Of a stretch of 10,854 bases of DNA, positions 1-7,258 are shown one piece after another; within the stretch, counting starts at the first letter, position 1; the number at the start of each line of letters is the position of its first letter. A program made the translations under genes and the position numbers. Where the stretch lies: assembly GCF_938045465.1 (NCBI RefSeq), contig NZ_CALIBF010000191.1, positions 1 to 10,854 on the forward strand, in the 5' to 3' direction. Under the pieces are notes generated by a model. It was not told the DNA's origin. It saw only the letters and a list, made by a program, of their open reading frames with translations, and did not search any database. This DNA is from an uncultured Campylobacter sp. Lineage in GTDB: Bacteria; Campylobacterota; Campylobacteria; Campylobacterales; Campylobacteraceae.

Positions 1-91
1 AAATGCGAAAATAAACACTAAAAATCTCAAATTTTATCCTTGCCCGCCTGCAGCGGAGTTTGGCTCATAAATTCAGCGAGAGTTTTCAAGC

Positions 92-1399
92 TTAAAATTC
101 TCCGCGCAGCTGATAGGTGATGTCGCCTGCGCCAAATCCGATCACGAGCCCGTCGTTTATGATGTGGCGGACGCCAAAAATATCGCTAAATTCTATCTTC
201 TCGCCGTTTCTAAAGACCCGCTCGGTAAATAGCGCTCCGAGCCCCTTAAATTCCTCTTTCAGATCGATGCCGTTGCTAGGCTCGCCCGCGGCGTAAACGG
301 GTAGCACCACGAGCTCTTCTACGCCCGCAAAGCACTCTTTAAAGGCGTTTAAATTCGCCTTAAGCCTGCTGAAGCGGTGCGGCTGAAAGATCGCCGTGAT
401 CTTGCTAAGCCCTAGCAGGCTAGCGTATTCGCGCGCGCTTTGCAGAGTCGCTCTGATCTCGGTGGGATGGTGACCGTAGTCGTCGATGAGCACGAAGCTC
501 GGGGTGGCGCACAGGATGTCGAAGCGCTTTTTGATCCCTTTGTAATTTAGCAAATTTTTGCGGATCTGTTCTAGCCCCGTCTCGCACGCCGCGGCTAGGA
601 TCGCTAGCGACGCATCGATCGCGATGTGTCTTCCGAGCCCGTAAACCTCGAAGCGTCCGAGCTCTTTAAGATTAAAGCTCATAAACGGCTGATGATCGCG
701 CAGCAGCACCTTCAGATCCGTTATGTCGCGTGAAGGAAAGAGCTTGATACAGCCGAGCTTTATCGAGCTTAAAAACTCATCCTCGGCGTTTATCACGCGG
801 ATCTTGGCGCGCTCCAAAAAGCCGCGATACGCCGCGTGAAATTTATCCAAATCGTTGTCGTAATGATCCATATGCTCGGGCTCGGCGTTGGTCACGACTG
901 CGACGTAGGGGTTGGAATTTAAAAAGCTAGAATCGCTCTCGTCGGCTTCAAAGATGATGTTTTTGCTGTTTTCGTACTTCATATTCGAGCCGAACTGCTT
1001 GGAGATCGCGCCGATGATGACTGAGCCGTTTATTAGCGCCGAGGTTATCGCGCTCGTCGTACTTTTGCCGTGCGCGCCGGCGACTGCGAAGACGCGCTTG
1101 TCTTTTAGCACGAAGGGCAGGGCTTCCTTACGCGAGAGGCAGACGATCCCTTTTTTGCGCGCGGCTTGCAGCTCGACGTTGTCCTCTTTGATCGCGGCGG
1201 AGTAGATGACGATCTCCTGATCTTTGATCGCCGAAGCGTCGTGCGGAGTGATGATCTCCATACCGTCCGCTCTTAGCTTGTAGGTCGTCTCGCTCTCTTT
1301 GATATCAGAGCCTGAGATGATAAAATTTTTCTCGTGTAAAAATCTTGCTAATGCGGAGATGCCTATGCCGCCGATGCCGATAAAATGAACCTTTTTCAC
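92..1399 (-). CDS. murC: UDP-N-acetylmuramate--L-alanine ligase (MurC)
   Basis: A cytoplasmic ATP-dependent ligase that adds L-alanine to UDP-N-acetylmuramic acid, the first amino acid of the peptidoglycan stem peptide. The 435-residue length is normal for the family. Visible motifs are the N-terminal nucleotide-binding glycine loop GIGGIG (8-13), the Mur ligase P-loop GAHGKSTT (108-115), the acidic EADESD (151-156), NAEPEHMDHY (171-180), DDYGHHPTEI (307-316), FQPHRFSR (338-345) and the C-terminal GFGAGDIT (421-428). All three Mur ligase domains are therefore present and look intact. The start is a GTG at 1399-1397, supported by AAGGA five bases upstream (complement of 1405-1409). A TATAAT lies on the same strand at 1419-1414, but it would give an extremely short leader, so the true promoter may be further upstream in the long gap. 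The recR gene lies 483 nt upstream, so murC is probably a separate transcription unit. Confidence 0.97.
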   Translation of the reverse strand: MKKVHFIGIGGIGISALARFLHEKNFIISGSDIKESETTYKLRADGMEIITPHDASAIKDQEIVIYSAAIKEDNVELQAARKKGIVCLSRKEALPFVLKDKRVFAVAGAHGKSTTSAITSALINGSVIIGAISKQFGSNMKYENSKNIIFEADESDSSFLNSNPYVAVVTNAEPEHMDHYDNDLDKFHAAYRGFLERAKIRVINAEDEFLSSIKLGCIKLFPSRDITDLKVLLRDHQPFMSFNLKELGRFEVYGLGRHIAIDASLAILAAACETGLEQIRKNLLNYKGIKKRFDILCATPSFVLIDDYGHHPTEIRATLQSAREYASLLGLSKITAIFQPHRFSRLKANLNAFKECFAGVEELVVLPVYAAGEPSNGIDLKEEFKGLGALFTERVFRNGEKIEFSDIFGVRHIINDGLVIGFGAGDITYQLRGEF

Positions 1400-1560
1400 C
1401 TTTGTCCTTAAATATTATAATGGAAAATTACGTTTAAATTTTTAAATCCCACGTCTGCGAAATTTAAAAATTTAAACCGTTTTACGCGCCTTGAAATTCG
1501 CCTTTAAATTTTTACGAGCTCGCAGCGTCGCGCAACCCCGTATCGCTACTTTCGAAAGTG

Positions 1561-1635
1561 CTTTTAAAATTTGAACGCTCGAAATTCGCCGTTTAGAATT
1601 TCGCCTTTTAAAATTTGAGCGCTCGAAATTCCGCC
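1561..1635. repeat. Imperfect 30-nt direct repeat, two copies
   Basis: Copy one (1561-1590) and copy two (1605-1635) share the core CTTTTAAAATTTGA, then a G/A difference, then CGCTCGAAATT, then CGCC or CCGCC. The copies start 44 nt apart. They differ by one substitution and one inserted base. The role is unknown; both copies carry the AAATTT hexamer common in this genome. Confidence 0.7.
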
Positions 1636-1808
1636 TTGAAACGAGAGCGCTTAAAATTTTTACGCGTCAAACGCCATTAAAGCCTCGCGGCAAGCGAGAC
1701 GCCGCCGCGCCTGCCGCATCGTATCGCGCACCAAAGCCGCGTAAATTTCGATTTCATCGCGTTCATCGCGCGCCGACTTTAAATTTACGCCTCAAATTTC
1801 GCTGCTTG

Positions 1809-1825
1809 GGTTTTGCGGCAAAACC
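1809..1825. repeat. 8-bp inverted repeat (GGTTTTGC / GCAAAACC)
   Basis: Two perfect 8-base arms flank a single G. As RNA this could fold as a 6-bp stem with a 5-base loop. It lies about 60 nt past the recR stop, where a transcript end might be expected. However, no U-tract follows on the minus strand, so it is a weak terminator candidate at most and could instead be a protein-binding palindrome. Confidence 0.4.
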
Positions 1826-1882
1826 TGTTCGGCTCTTTGCGCTTTAAATTTGACCGCATAAATTTAAAATTTAGACGAAATT

Positions 1883-2452
1883 TTAAATTTCGGTGCGCCC
1901 GTTGATCGCCTTTATTAGCGAGAGCATATCGACGTTGTCTAAGCTCACGCCAGTAGGCACGCCCTGAGCGAGCTTGGTAAATTTCAAACCCAGATCCGCG
2001 AGCTTATCCTCGACGTAGAGCATGATCCCGTCGGAGTTGATGCCCGGCGTCAGCGCGAAAATCAGCTCGCTCGCGCCGTTTTGCTCTACCATGGCGCGCA
2101 GAGCCTCCACCGTCTCTTCGCCTGCGCTTTGCAGCACGAAGTAGCGGCCGTTGTAAATTTTATTGCTCTCTAAAATAAAGATATCTTTGGGGTTTTCAAC
2201 GATGCAAATTTTATCGCTTTCGCGCTCCTCGTCGGCGCAGTATTCGCAGATCTCGCCCTCGCATACCGCTCCGCAGATGCGGCATCTGTGCAGTCCGCGC
2301 ACCGCCTCTTCGATATTGTGCGCTAAATTTAGCCCCAAAAAGGAGTTTTGAACGCTTACGTAGTAGGCAAAGCGCAGAGCGGACTTTTTGCCCACGCCGG
2401 GAAGCTTTTCAAAGCTTGCGACGAGCTCTTCAAACCTATCTCCGCCGCTCAT
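1883..2452 (-). CDS. recR: Recombination mediator protein RecR
   Basis: RecR acts with RecO (and RecF where present) to load RecA on single-stranded DNA at gaps. The 189-residue product is close to the usual family length of about 200. It has a helix-hairpin-helix segment around LPGVGKKSALRFAYY (17-31), a four-cysteine zinc finger (C57, C60, C69, C72; a further C64 lies inside), a Toprim core starting at ICIVENPKD (82-90), and the characteristic C-terminal stretch with GVPTGVSLDNVDMLSL (164-179). The ATG start overlaps the racS stop in an ATGA (2449-2452), with AAGGG about seven bases upstream, so translation is probably coupled to racS. RecR directly following the two-component genes matches the C. 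jejuni order as I recall it. The stop codon lies within an AAATTT-rich stretch. Confidence 0.96.
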   Translation of the reverse strand: MSGGDRFEELVASFEKLPGVGKKSALRFAYYVSVQNSFLGLNLAHNIEEAVRGLHRCRICGAVCEGEICEYCADEERESDKICIVENPKDIFILESNKIYNGRYFVLQSAGEETVEALRAMVEQNGASELIFALTPGINSDGIMLYVEDKLADLGLKFTKLAQGVPTGVSLDNVDMLSLIKAINGRTEI

Positions 2453-3690
2453 ATAGCGCCCTTCGGCGAAAAGACGATCGAGAAGTAGTGTGTGCCGTCG
2501 CTGTAATTGTACTCGAAGCGGAATTTATGCAGCTCGCAAATTTTATCGATGATGTAAAGCCCAAGCCCCATGCCGGTGGCTTTCTCGTCTTTATTTCTGA
2601 TAAAGGCCTGCTTGTAGTGCTCGAATGATTTTGCAAGCGCCGCGCCGCGGTTGGCGACACTTACTTTATTTTCGTCGCAGATGATGCGAACTTTTTTATC
2701 GCTGGAGTATTTTAGGGCGTTATCGATTAAATTTTTAATCGCCAGTGCAAATAGCCCGAAATCCACGTTTATCACCGCATCGCACTCGATATCCGTGCTG
2801 ATAAGCTCATCCCAATTATCGAGCATCGACATATCTCTTACCTGCTCTAAAATCAGGCTGAAATGGTAGTCTTGATAGTTGAGCGAGTAGCTTTTTGAGA
2901 GGAGTTGCTCGATTTTAGCAAACTCGTTGATTAAAATTTCAAGCCGCTCAAAGACATTGACGAGCCGCTCTTTTTGCGTTTCGTCATCGAGCATTTCGGT
3001 GATGAGCCTGCCCTTGCCGATCGGGGTTTTAAGCTCATGCATGATGGTGCGTAAAAACAGCTGGCGCGATCGGATCAACTCTTGAATTTTGGCAATCGCG
3101 TTGTTAAATTCCTGCGCGACCTGCCCGATCTCGTCCTCGCTGTGAGTAGCGGCTAAATTTACGTCCAGGTTACCCTGGGCGAATTTTTTGATATTTTTGC
3201 TTAGTTTTTTTAGCGGCGTGAAGCTCTTCATGATCGACAGATAAAGCGAAACTAAAACCGCGACGGTGAGGAAAAACCCGACCCAGAGCGGATCGTTTAA
3301 ATTTTTCGTGCCGATACTTTCAAAAACGACGATGAAGGAGTTGTTTTTGATATTTAAAAAGAGCGAGTTATTGTACTCGACCGAGCTAAACTCCCCGATC
3401 GAGGTGTCTTGGACAAAAAATTTCTTCCCGCTGGTGCCGATATTTTGGATAACGTTTTTGTCTTTGACAAGCTCGAGCCCGAAATTTGAAAAATACTGCT
3501 CGATATCGCTAGGCGGGGTGTTGCGTTTATAAAGCTCGAGTAGATAATTTACCGCGTTTATCTGGTTTGCCTGCATCGCCCCCAGGGCTTTGCTCATCTG
3601 GATGCGCCCGAAAGTGATGAAAAGCGTGCATACCAGAATAAGCGCGATTACGAAAAATACGGTGATCTTCGTGATTAAGGAGTGCTTCAT
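2449..3690 (-). CDS. racS: Two-component sensor histidine kinase (RacS-like)
   Basis: An inner-membrane sensor kinase predicted to autophosphorylate and pass phosphate to the RacR-like regulator encoded just upstream. In order along its 413 residues: transmembrane helix 1 (about 8-28), a periplasmic sensing region of about 105 residues (29-134), transmembrane helix 2 (about 135-154), a HAMP linker (about 155-208), the H-box IMHELKTPIGKG with phosphoacceptor His218, the N-box IKNLIDNALKYSS (318-330), and the glycine-rich GMGLGLYI (373-380). The usual DxGxG box is degenerate: the matching place reads SVANRGAAL (344-352), without the aspartate. The ATG start overlaps the racR stop by 4 nt (3687-3690) and has no good Shine-Dalgarno sequence of its own, consistent with translational coupling. 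The Rac name rests on family type and on the racR/dnaJ/recR neighbourhood; the signal sensed cannot be read from the sequence. Confidence 0.9.
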   Translation of the reverse strand: MKHSLITKITVFFVIALILVCTLFITFGRIQMSKALGAMQANQINAVNYLLELYKRNTPPSDIEQYFSNFGLELVKDKNVIQNIGTSGKKFFVQDTSIGEFSSVEYNNSLFLNIKNNSFIVVFESIGTKNLNDPLWVGFFLTVAVLVSLYLSIMKSFTPLKKLSKNIKKFAQGNLDVNLAATHSEDEIGQVAQEFNNAIAKIQELIRSRQLFLRTIMHELKTPIGKGRLITEMLDDETQKERLVNVFERLEILINEFAKIEQLLSKSYSLNYQDYHFSLILEQVRDMSMLDNWDELISTDIECDAVINVDFGLFALAIKNLIDNALKYSSDKKVRIICDENKVSVANRGAALAKSFEHYKQAFIRNKDEKATGMGLGLYIIDKICELHKFRFEYNYSDGTHYFSIVFSPKGAI

Positions 3691-4358
3691 CCGATGAGCT
3701 TGTAGCCGATACCGCGAACCGAAAAGATATGCTTAGGCGCTTTGGAACTGTCGCCGATTTTGGTGCGTAGGCGTCCGATAATAACGTCTAAGCTCTTTGA
3801 GTCCTTATCTTTTAAGCTTTTGCAGTGATATACTAGCTGCTCGCGAGATACCGAAAAGCTATGTTGCTTGATTAGGTATTCTAAAATTTCATACTCCGCA
3901 GGCGTTAACACGAGCGACTCCTCGCCGAAGTAAATTTCATGGCGCTTGTCGTCGATACGAAATACGCTATCAGTGGCGGTTTCCTCCTTCTCGCTAGCTT
4001 TTTTATAGCGGCGGATGAGGCTCATGATGCGCGCATGCATCTCTTTTGGATCATAAGGCTTCGGCAGGTAATCGTCCGCACCGATCTGAAGACCCACGAC
4101 GCGATCGCTTACGTCGCTTCTAGCCGAGCTTATGATGATCGGAATGTCGTATTTCTCGCGGATCTCTTTGCAGACTTCAAGTCCGTCCATCCCAGGAAGC
4201 GTAAGATCCAAAATCAGCAGATCGTAGTTTTTGATCCCAGCGCTAATGCCCAGATACGGGTCTTCGAAGTTTGTAACTTGGATGTTAAATTTAGCCAGAT
4301 ATTCGGTTAGAAGCTGTGCAAACTCGCTGTCGTCTTCTATCATCAATACATTTATCAT
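3687..4358 (-). CDS. racR: OmpR/PhoB-family response regulator (RacR-like)
   Basis: A cytoplasmic DNA-binding regulator predicted to be phosphorylated by the adjacent RacS-like kinase. The 223-residue protein has a receiver domain (about 1-117) with acidic residues E8, D9 and D10, phosphoacceptor Asp51 in LILDLTLPGMDG, Ser78 at the switch position, and Lys100 in LPKPYDP. It is followed by a winged-helix effector domain (about 133-221) ending in the family hallmark VRGIGYKL (214-221). The ATG start at 4358 is supported by AAAGGA six bases upstream (complement of 4365-4370). It is the first gene of a minus-strand operon racR-racS-recR. A -10 element and a palindrome in the shared region with divergent dnaJ suggest autoregulation or joint control. 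In C. jejuni the RacRS pair was linked to temperature-dependent growth and later to respiratory metabolism; whether that applies here is inference. Confidence 0.93.
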   Translation of the reverse strand: MINVLMIEDDSEFAQLLTEYLAKFNIQVTNFEDPYLGISAGIKNYDLLILDLTLPGMDGLEVCKEIREKYDIPIIISSARSDVSDRVVGLQIGADDYLPKPYDPKEMHARIMSLIRRYKKASEKEETATDSVFRIDDKRHEIYFGEESLVLTPAEYEILEYLIKQHSFSVSREQLVYHCKSLKDKDSKSLDVIIGRLRTKIGDSSKAPKHIFSVRGIGYKLIG

Positions 4359-4399
4359 TTTTTATCCTTTGCATAGTTGATTTGAAATTTAAATATTGC

Positions 4400-4405
4400 A
4401 TTATA
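4400..4405 (-). promoter_or_regulatory. Probable sigma-70 -10 box for racR-racS-recR
   Basis: Read on the minus strand, this is a perfect TATAAT preceded directly by TG, with a T-rich stretch upstream, as is typical of Campylobacter housekeeping promoters that lack a strong -35. The predicted transcription start is near 4393, leaving a leader of about 35 nt before the racR ATG. Confidence 0.5.
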
Positions 4406-4414
4406 CATAAAAAT

Positions 4415-4429
4415 AGTTAAGTCTTAACT
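4415..4429. promoter_or_regulatory. Perfect inverted repeat between racR and dnaJ, candidate operator
   Basis: AGTTAAG (4415-4421), a single T, then CTTAACT (4423-4429) form a perfect 7-bp palindrome. It falls where the -35 regions of both the racR and dnaJ promoters would sit, so a bound protein could affect both. Its spacing and sequence do not match the HspR HAIR or HrcA CIRCE heat-shock operators. A RacR site is the simplest guess but unproven. Confidence 0.4.
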
Positions 4430-4449
4430 TGCGTTTTATTAAATTTAGA

Positions 4450-4455
4450 TAAAAT
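4450..4455 (+). promoter_or_regulatory. Possible -10 box for dnaJ
   Basis: TAAAAT in the context TTAGATAAAATTG lies about 32 nt before the dnaJ GTG start and follows AT-rich DNA. An alternative TATAGT at 4467-4472 would place transcription start at the ribosome binding site, so it is less likely. Confidence 0.35.
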
Positions 4456-4486
4456 TGCCCCTTTTGTATAGTTCAAGGAGAATTTC

Positions 4487-5578
4487 GTGGAAGAAGATTA
4501 TTATGAAATTTTAGGCGTGGCGCGCGATGCCGACGCCGAGACGATAAAAAAGGCGTTTCGAAAGCTCGCTTTGGAATTCCATCCCGACCGCAACCAGGGC
4601 GACAAGGAGTCGGAGGAGAAATTTAAAAAGATCAACGAAGCGTATCAAATTTTAAGCGACGATCAAAAGCGCAGAATGTATGATCGCTACGGCAAAGAGG
4701 GCATCAGCGGCGCATACGGCGGCGCGAGCGGCGGAGGATTTGATTTTAGCTCTATTTTCGGCGATTTTTTCGAGCAGGCATTCGGCGGCGGCGGTCGCTC
4801 GCGCCCTAGCGATCCATACGGCATAGATACCGAACTGGCCGTAACGCTGGAATTTAAAGAGGCTTTAGAGGGCGTTCACAAGGAGATAAAATACAAGATC
4901 AAAAAGCCGTGCTCCGCCTGCGACGCCACCGGCTCAAAGGATAAAAAAAGACACACCTGCTCCGCTTGCGGCGGCACCGGGCGCGTCGCGGTCAGGCGCG
5001 GATATATGAGCTTCATCCAAAGCTGCTCCGAATGCGGCGGCACGGGCGAGATCGTAAAAGACAGGTGCAAGGATTGCGGCGGCAAGGGCTTTACCGAGGA
5101 GGACGTGAGCCTTAAATTTGACATTCCCGCAGGTATCGACGACGGACAGCGCGTGCGCCTAAGCGGCAAGGGCAACATCTCTAAAACAGGCGAGATCGGG
5201 GATCTGTACGTGATCGTGCGCGTGAAGGAGGATAGCCACTTCCTGCGCGACGGAGATGATCTGTATATCGAGGTGCCGGTGTTTTTCACGCAGGCGATCT
5301 TGGGCGAGAGCATCGAGGTGCCGACGCCGCGCGGCAAGGCGGAGCTAAAGCTCAAAGTAGGCACCAAGGACAAGCAGCGCTTCACGATCTACGGCGAGGG
5401 CGCGCCGAATATCCGCACCAAGAAAAACGGCGATCTGATCGTGCAGGTAAACGTCCAGACGCCTAAAAAATTGAACGAGAAGCAAGAGGCGCTTTTGCGC
5501 GAGCTTCAAGAAAGCTTCGGTAGTAAGGGCGGAGACGACGAGGGGATACTAGATAAGATCAAGAATTTTTTCAAGTAA
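4487..5578 (+). CDS. dnaJ: Molecular chaperone DnaJ (type I Hsp40)
   Basis: A cytoplasmic co-chaperone that binds unfolded proteins and stimulates the ATPase of DnaK. The 363-residue protein is complete: J domain (about 3-70) with the catalytic HPD triad at 32-34, a Gly/Phe-rich region (about 72-106), a cysteine-rich domain with four zinc motifs starting at C142, C158, C180 and C194, and C-terminal substrate-binding domains (about 205-340). The first zinc motif reads CSACDATG, with alanine where the CxxCxGxG consensus has glycine; the cysteines are intact. The start is GTG at 4487, chosen because AAGGAG (4475-4480) sits six bases upstream and the J domain begins at once. Neither dnaK nor grpE is nearby. 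It is transcribed away from racR, and this divergent pairing is the one I know from C. jejuni. Confidence 0.97.
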   Translation: MEEDYYEILGVARDADAETIKKAFRKLALEFHPDRNQGDKESEEKFKKINEAYQILSDDQKRRMYDRYGKEGISGAYGGASGGGFDFSSIFGDFFEQAFGGGGRSRPSDPYGIDTELAVTLEFKEALEGVHKEIKYKIKKPCSACDATGSKDKKRHTCSACGGTGRVAVRRGYMSFIQSCSECGGTGEIVKDRCKDCGGKGFTEEDVSLKFDIPAGIDDGQRVRLSGKGNISKTGEIGDLYVIVRVKEDSHFLRDGDDLYIEVPVFFTQAILGESIEVPTPRGKAELKLKVGTKDKQRFTIYGEGAPNIRTKKNGDLIVQVNVQTPKKLNEKQEALLRELQESFGSKGGDDEGILDKIKNFFK

Positions 5579-5580
5579 TC

Positions 5581-5610
5581 TGCCTTGATTTGCCTTGATC
5601 TGTTTTGAGC
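5581..5610. repeat. Short degenerate tandem repeat after dnaJ
   Basis: Three 10-base units follow the dnaJ stop: TGCCTTGATT, TGCCTTGATC and the diverged TGTTTTGAGC. The remaining gap up to 5801 is increasingly AT-rich, has no gene, and shows no clear terminator hairpin. Confidence 0.45.
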
Positions 5611-5801
5611 GGCGGTCTTGCGGTTTTATTCACCAAAGTACGGGATTTTCGCTTGGAATCTCGCTAAGAGTTTGGATGTAATTTCGGTGTAAATTTCGTG
5701 TCATTATTTGGATAAAATTTAATTAGCATTTAATATTATTTAAATTTAAAGATTCTTAATATTAGTAAAGCAAATTAAAATTTTTATAATTAAGAGGTAG
5801 G

Positions 5802-7046
5802 ATGATGTTAAAACAAATTTTAAATGTAGCGTTAGCATATGTTGGGGTTATTGTCGGTGCTGGATTATCGTCCGGTCAGGATCTGATGCAATATTTCGTC
5901 AGTTTTGGCAAATGGGGTATTCTTGGAGCCGTTATTCTTGGTATCCTCAATGCCGTCTTTGGTAAAATCATTATTACATTCGGTAGTTATTTTAGATCCA
6001 ATGATCACTTTGAAGTTCTTTCACAAATTGCTGGATCTATCACTAATAAAATTCTTGATATTTCTTTAATTATTTGCTGTTTTGTGGTAGGTTTTGTCAT
6101 GATTGCCGGGGCTGGATCAAATCTTAATCAGCAATTTGGCATGCCATTCTGGTCAGGAGCACTCCTATGTGCCGTATTGATAATCCTTGTTAGCTTTCTT
6201 GATTTTGAAAAAATCACGAATGTGATCGGAATATTTACGCCTATTATTTTTATCATGATTATGATTATGGCAGTATATACCTTTGCAAGTCAACGTTTTG
6301 ATTTTAAAGAATTAGAAACAATTGCAAATACAATCTCTACTCCAATGCCAAATATCTGGTTTTCTGTTCTGAATTATTTTTCGCTCTGCGTTATGACAGG
6401 TGTATCAATGGCTTTTGTATTAGGGGGATCCATTATAAGGATTGGTGTAGCAGAAAAAGGTGGTACTTTGGGTGGATTTATAATCGGTATTATCATCACA
6501 GTTACAACCTGTATCTTATATGCAAATGTAAAACTTGCAACGACTGTTGATATTCCTATGTTGGCTATTGCCAAACAGATTCACCCTGCATTTGCGTTTG
6601 TGTATGCACTTGTTATCTTCGGCTTGATCTTTAATACTGCTTTCAGTTTATTCTATGCCTTAGCAAAACGTTTCTCATCTAATCAATCAAAACGTTTTTA
6701 TCCAATTATGATTGGCACCGTAGTTGTAGGGTATATATTATCCTTTATGGGCTTTAAAAAATTAGTATCGATTATGTATCCAATTCTAGGTTATATTGGT
6801 TTTATAATGTTGATGGTATTACTAATTGGGTGGATCAAAGAGAGGTCAAATGTTAGAGATGAGAAGTTTTTGCGTCGCAAGATGATTCGGTTGATCACAA
6901 AAAAATATGATGATGAACAGGAATATACGAAGGCAGATAAAGAAAAATTTCAGAAGCTGGGTGAGGATTCAATAGTTGATACTAAAAGTATTAAAAGCGA
7001 TATCAAAGATCTTGTCAAAGAGCAGTTCACTGATGATAACAAATAA
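5802..7046 (+). CDS. YkvI-like multi-pass membrane protein, probable transporter
   Basis: A 414-residue integral membrane protein with about ten hydrophobic segments (roughly 8-26, 38-60, 84-105, 116-135, 140-160, 185-208, 222-242, 263-286, 299-316, 322-344) and a charged cytoplasmic tail of about 70 residues (345-414). The opening AYVGVIVGAGLSSGQD (12-27) matches the start of the YkvI family, distant relatives of the APC/LeuT-fold amino acid transporters. The substrate is unknown. Two ATG codons are possible: AGAGG (5793-5797) suits the second one (5805) better. A TATAAT at 5785-5790 would leave almost no leader, so the promoter is uncertain. Base and codon use differ sharply from the neighbours: many GGT, ATT, TTA and GAT codons where they prefer GGC, ATC, CTG and GCG, and almost no AAATTT. 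This points to horizontal acquisition from a low-GC donor. It stands alone, with AT-rich flanks on both sides. Confidence 0.8.
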   Translation: MMLKQILNVALAYVGVIVGAGLSSGQDLMQYFVSFGKWGILGAVILGILNAVFGKIIITFGSYFRSNDHFEVLSQIAGSITNKILDISLIICCFVVGFVMIAGAGSNLNQQFGMPFWSGALLCAVLIILVSFLDFEKITNVIGIFTPIIFIMIMIMAVYTFASQRFDFKELETIANTISTPMPNIWFSVLNYFSLCVMTGVSMAFVLGGSIIRIGVAEKGGTLGGFIIGIIITVTTCILYANVKLATTVDIPMLAIAKQIHPAFAFVYALVIFGLIFNTAFSLFYALAKRFSSNQSKRFYPIMIGTVVVGYILSFMGFKKLVSIMYPILGYIGFIMLMVLLIGWIKERSNVRDEKFLRRKMIRLITKKYDDEQEYTKADKEKFQKLGEDSIVDTKSIKSDIKDLVKEQFTDDNK

Positions 7047-7162
7047 ATAAAGTTCAAAAAAATAAAGAAAGAATGATTATTTGAATTGGTTGAATTTTAA
7101 AGCGGTAAAGGATTTCGCTTGAAATAAAAAGAGCTCGGGAAACCTTGATTAGCCTAATTCAA

Positions 7163-7168
7163 TATAAT
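7163..7168 (+). promoter_or_regulatory. Possible -10 box upstream of the broken small gene
   Basis: A perfect TATAAT lies in AT-rich DNA about 90 nt before the ATG at 7259. No other evidence supports it, and in DNA this AT-rich a match by chance is likely. Confidence 0.25.
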
Positions 7169-7258
7169 GATTTTAAAAAGATTAAATCAAACATATTTTT
7201 TGTTCTTTATTGTAAAAATTTCAAAATAAAAGCAACTATGAATTTAAAAAGGACGAAG

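Larger units (their letters stand above)
1400..1882. other. Gene-free intergenic stretch rich in AAATTT, between recR and murC
   Basis: No open frame here has both a plausible ribosome binding site and a useful length; the best is 29 codons on the minus strand (1766-1677) without a Shine-Dalgarno sequence. The hexamer AAATTT occurs about fifteen times by eye. There is an imperfect direct repeat (1561-1590 and 1605-1635), a 12-bp palindrome ACTTTCGAAAGT (1548-1559), a small stem with arms CTCGC/GCGAG (1684-1688 and 1694-1698), and an 8-bp inverted repeat (1809-1825). None of these is followed by a clear T-run, so I do not call a terminator. The stretch may hold the recR transcript end and the murC promoter, and may be a decayed gene remnant. 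Confidence 0.7.

Noticed and set aside
1..18. Minus-strand GTG at 18-16 that could begin a membrane protein gene (VFIFAF) running off the left edge, where C. jejuni has a membrane protein gene after murC
   Set aside because: Only six codons are visible and no good ribosome binding site precedes it.
1677..1766. 29-codon minus-strand open frame in the recR-murC gap
   Set aside because: It is short, has no Shine-Dalgarno sequence and resembles no known protein.
4415..4429. Heat-shock operator (HAIR for HspR or CIRCE for HrcA) upstream of dnaJ
   Set aside because: Both have longer spacers and different arms; this palindrome has a one-base centre and does not match.
5583..7150. CCTTGATT present on both sides of the AT-rich island (5583-5590 and 7143-7150), as a possible target duplication
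   Set aside because: Eight bases can match by chance, one copy belongs to a local tandem repeat, and no mobile-element ends or transposase are visible.
7145..7258. Upstream extension of the broken gene to a TTG at 7145
   Set aside because: The added stretch is AT-rich, Ile/Lys/Phe-rich and unlike host coding DNA, and the ATG at 7259 has a well-spaced ribosome binding site.
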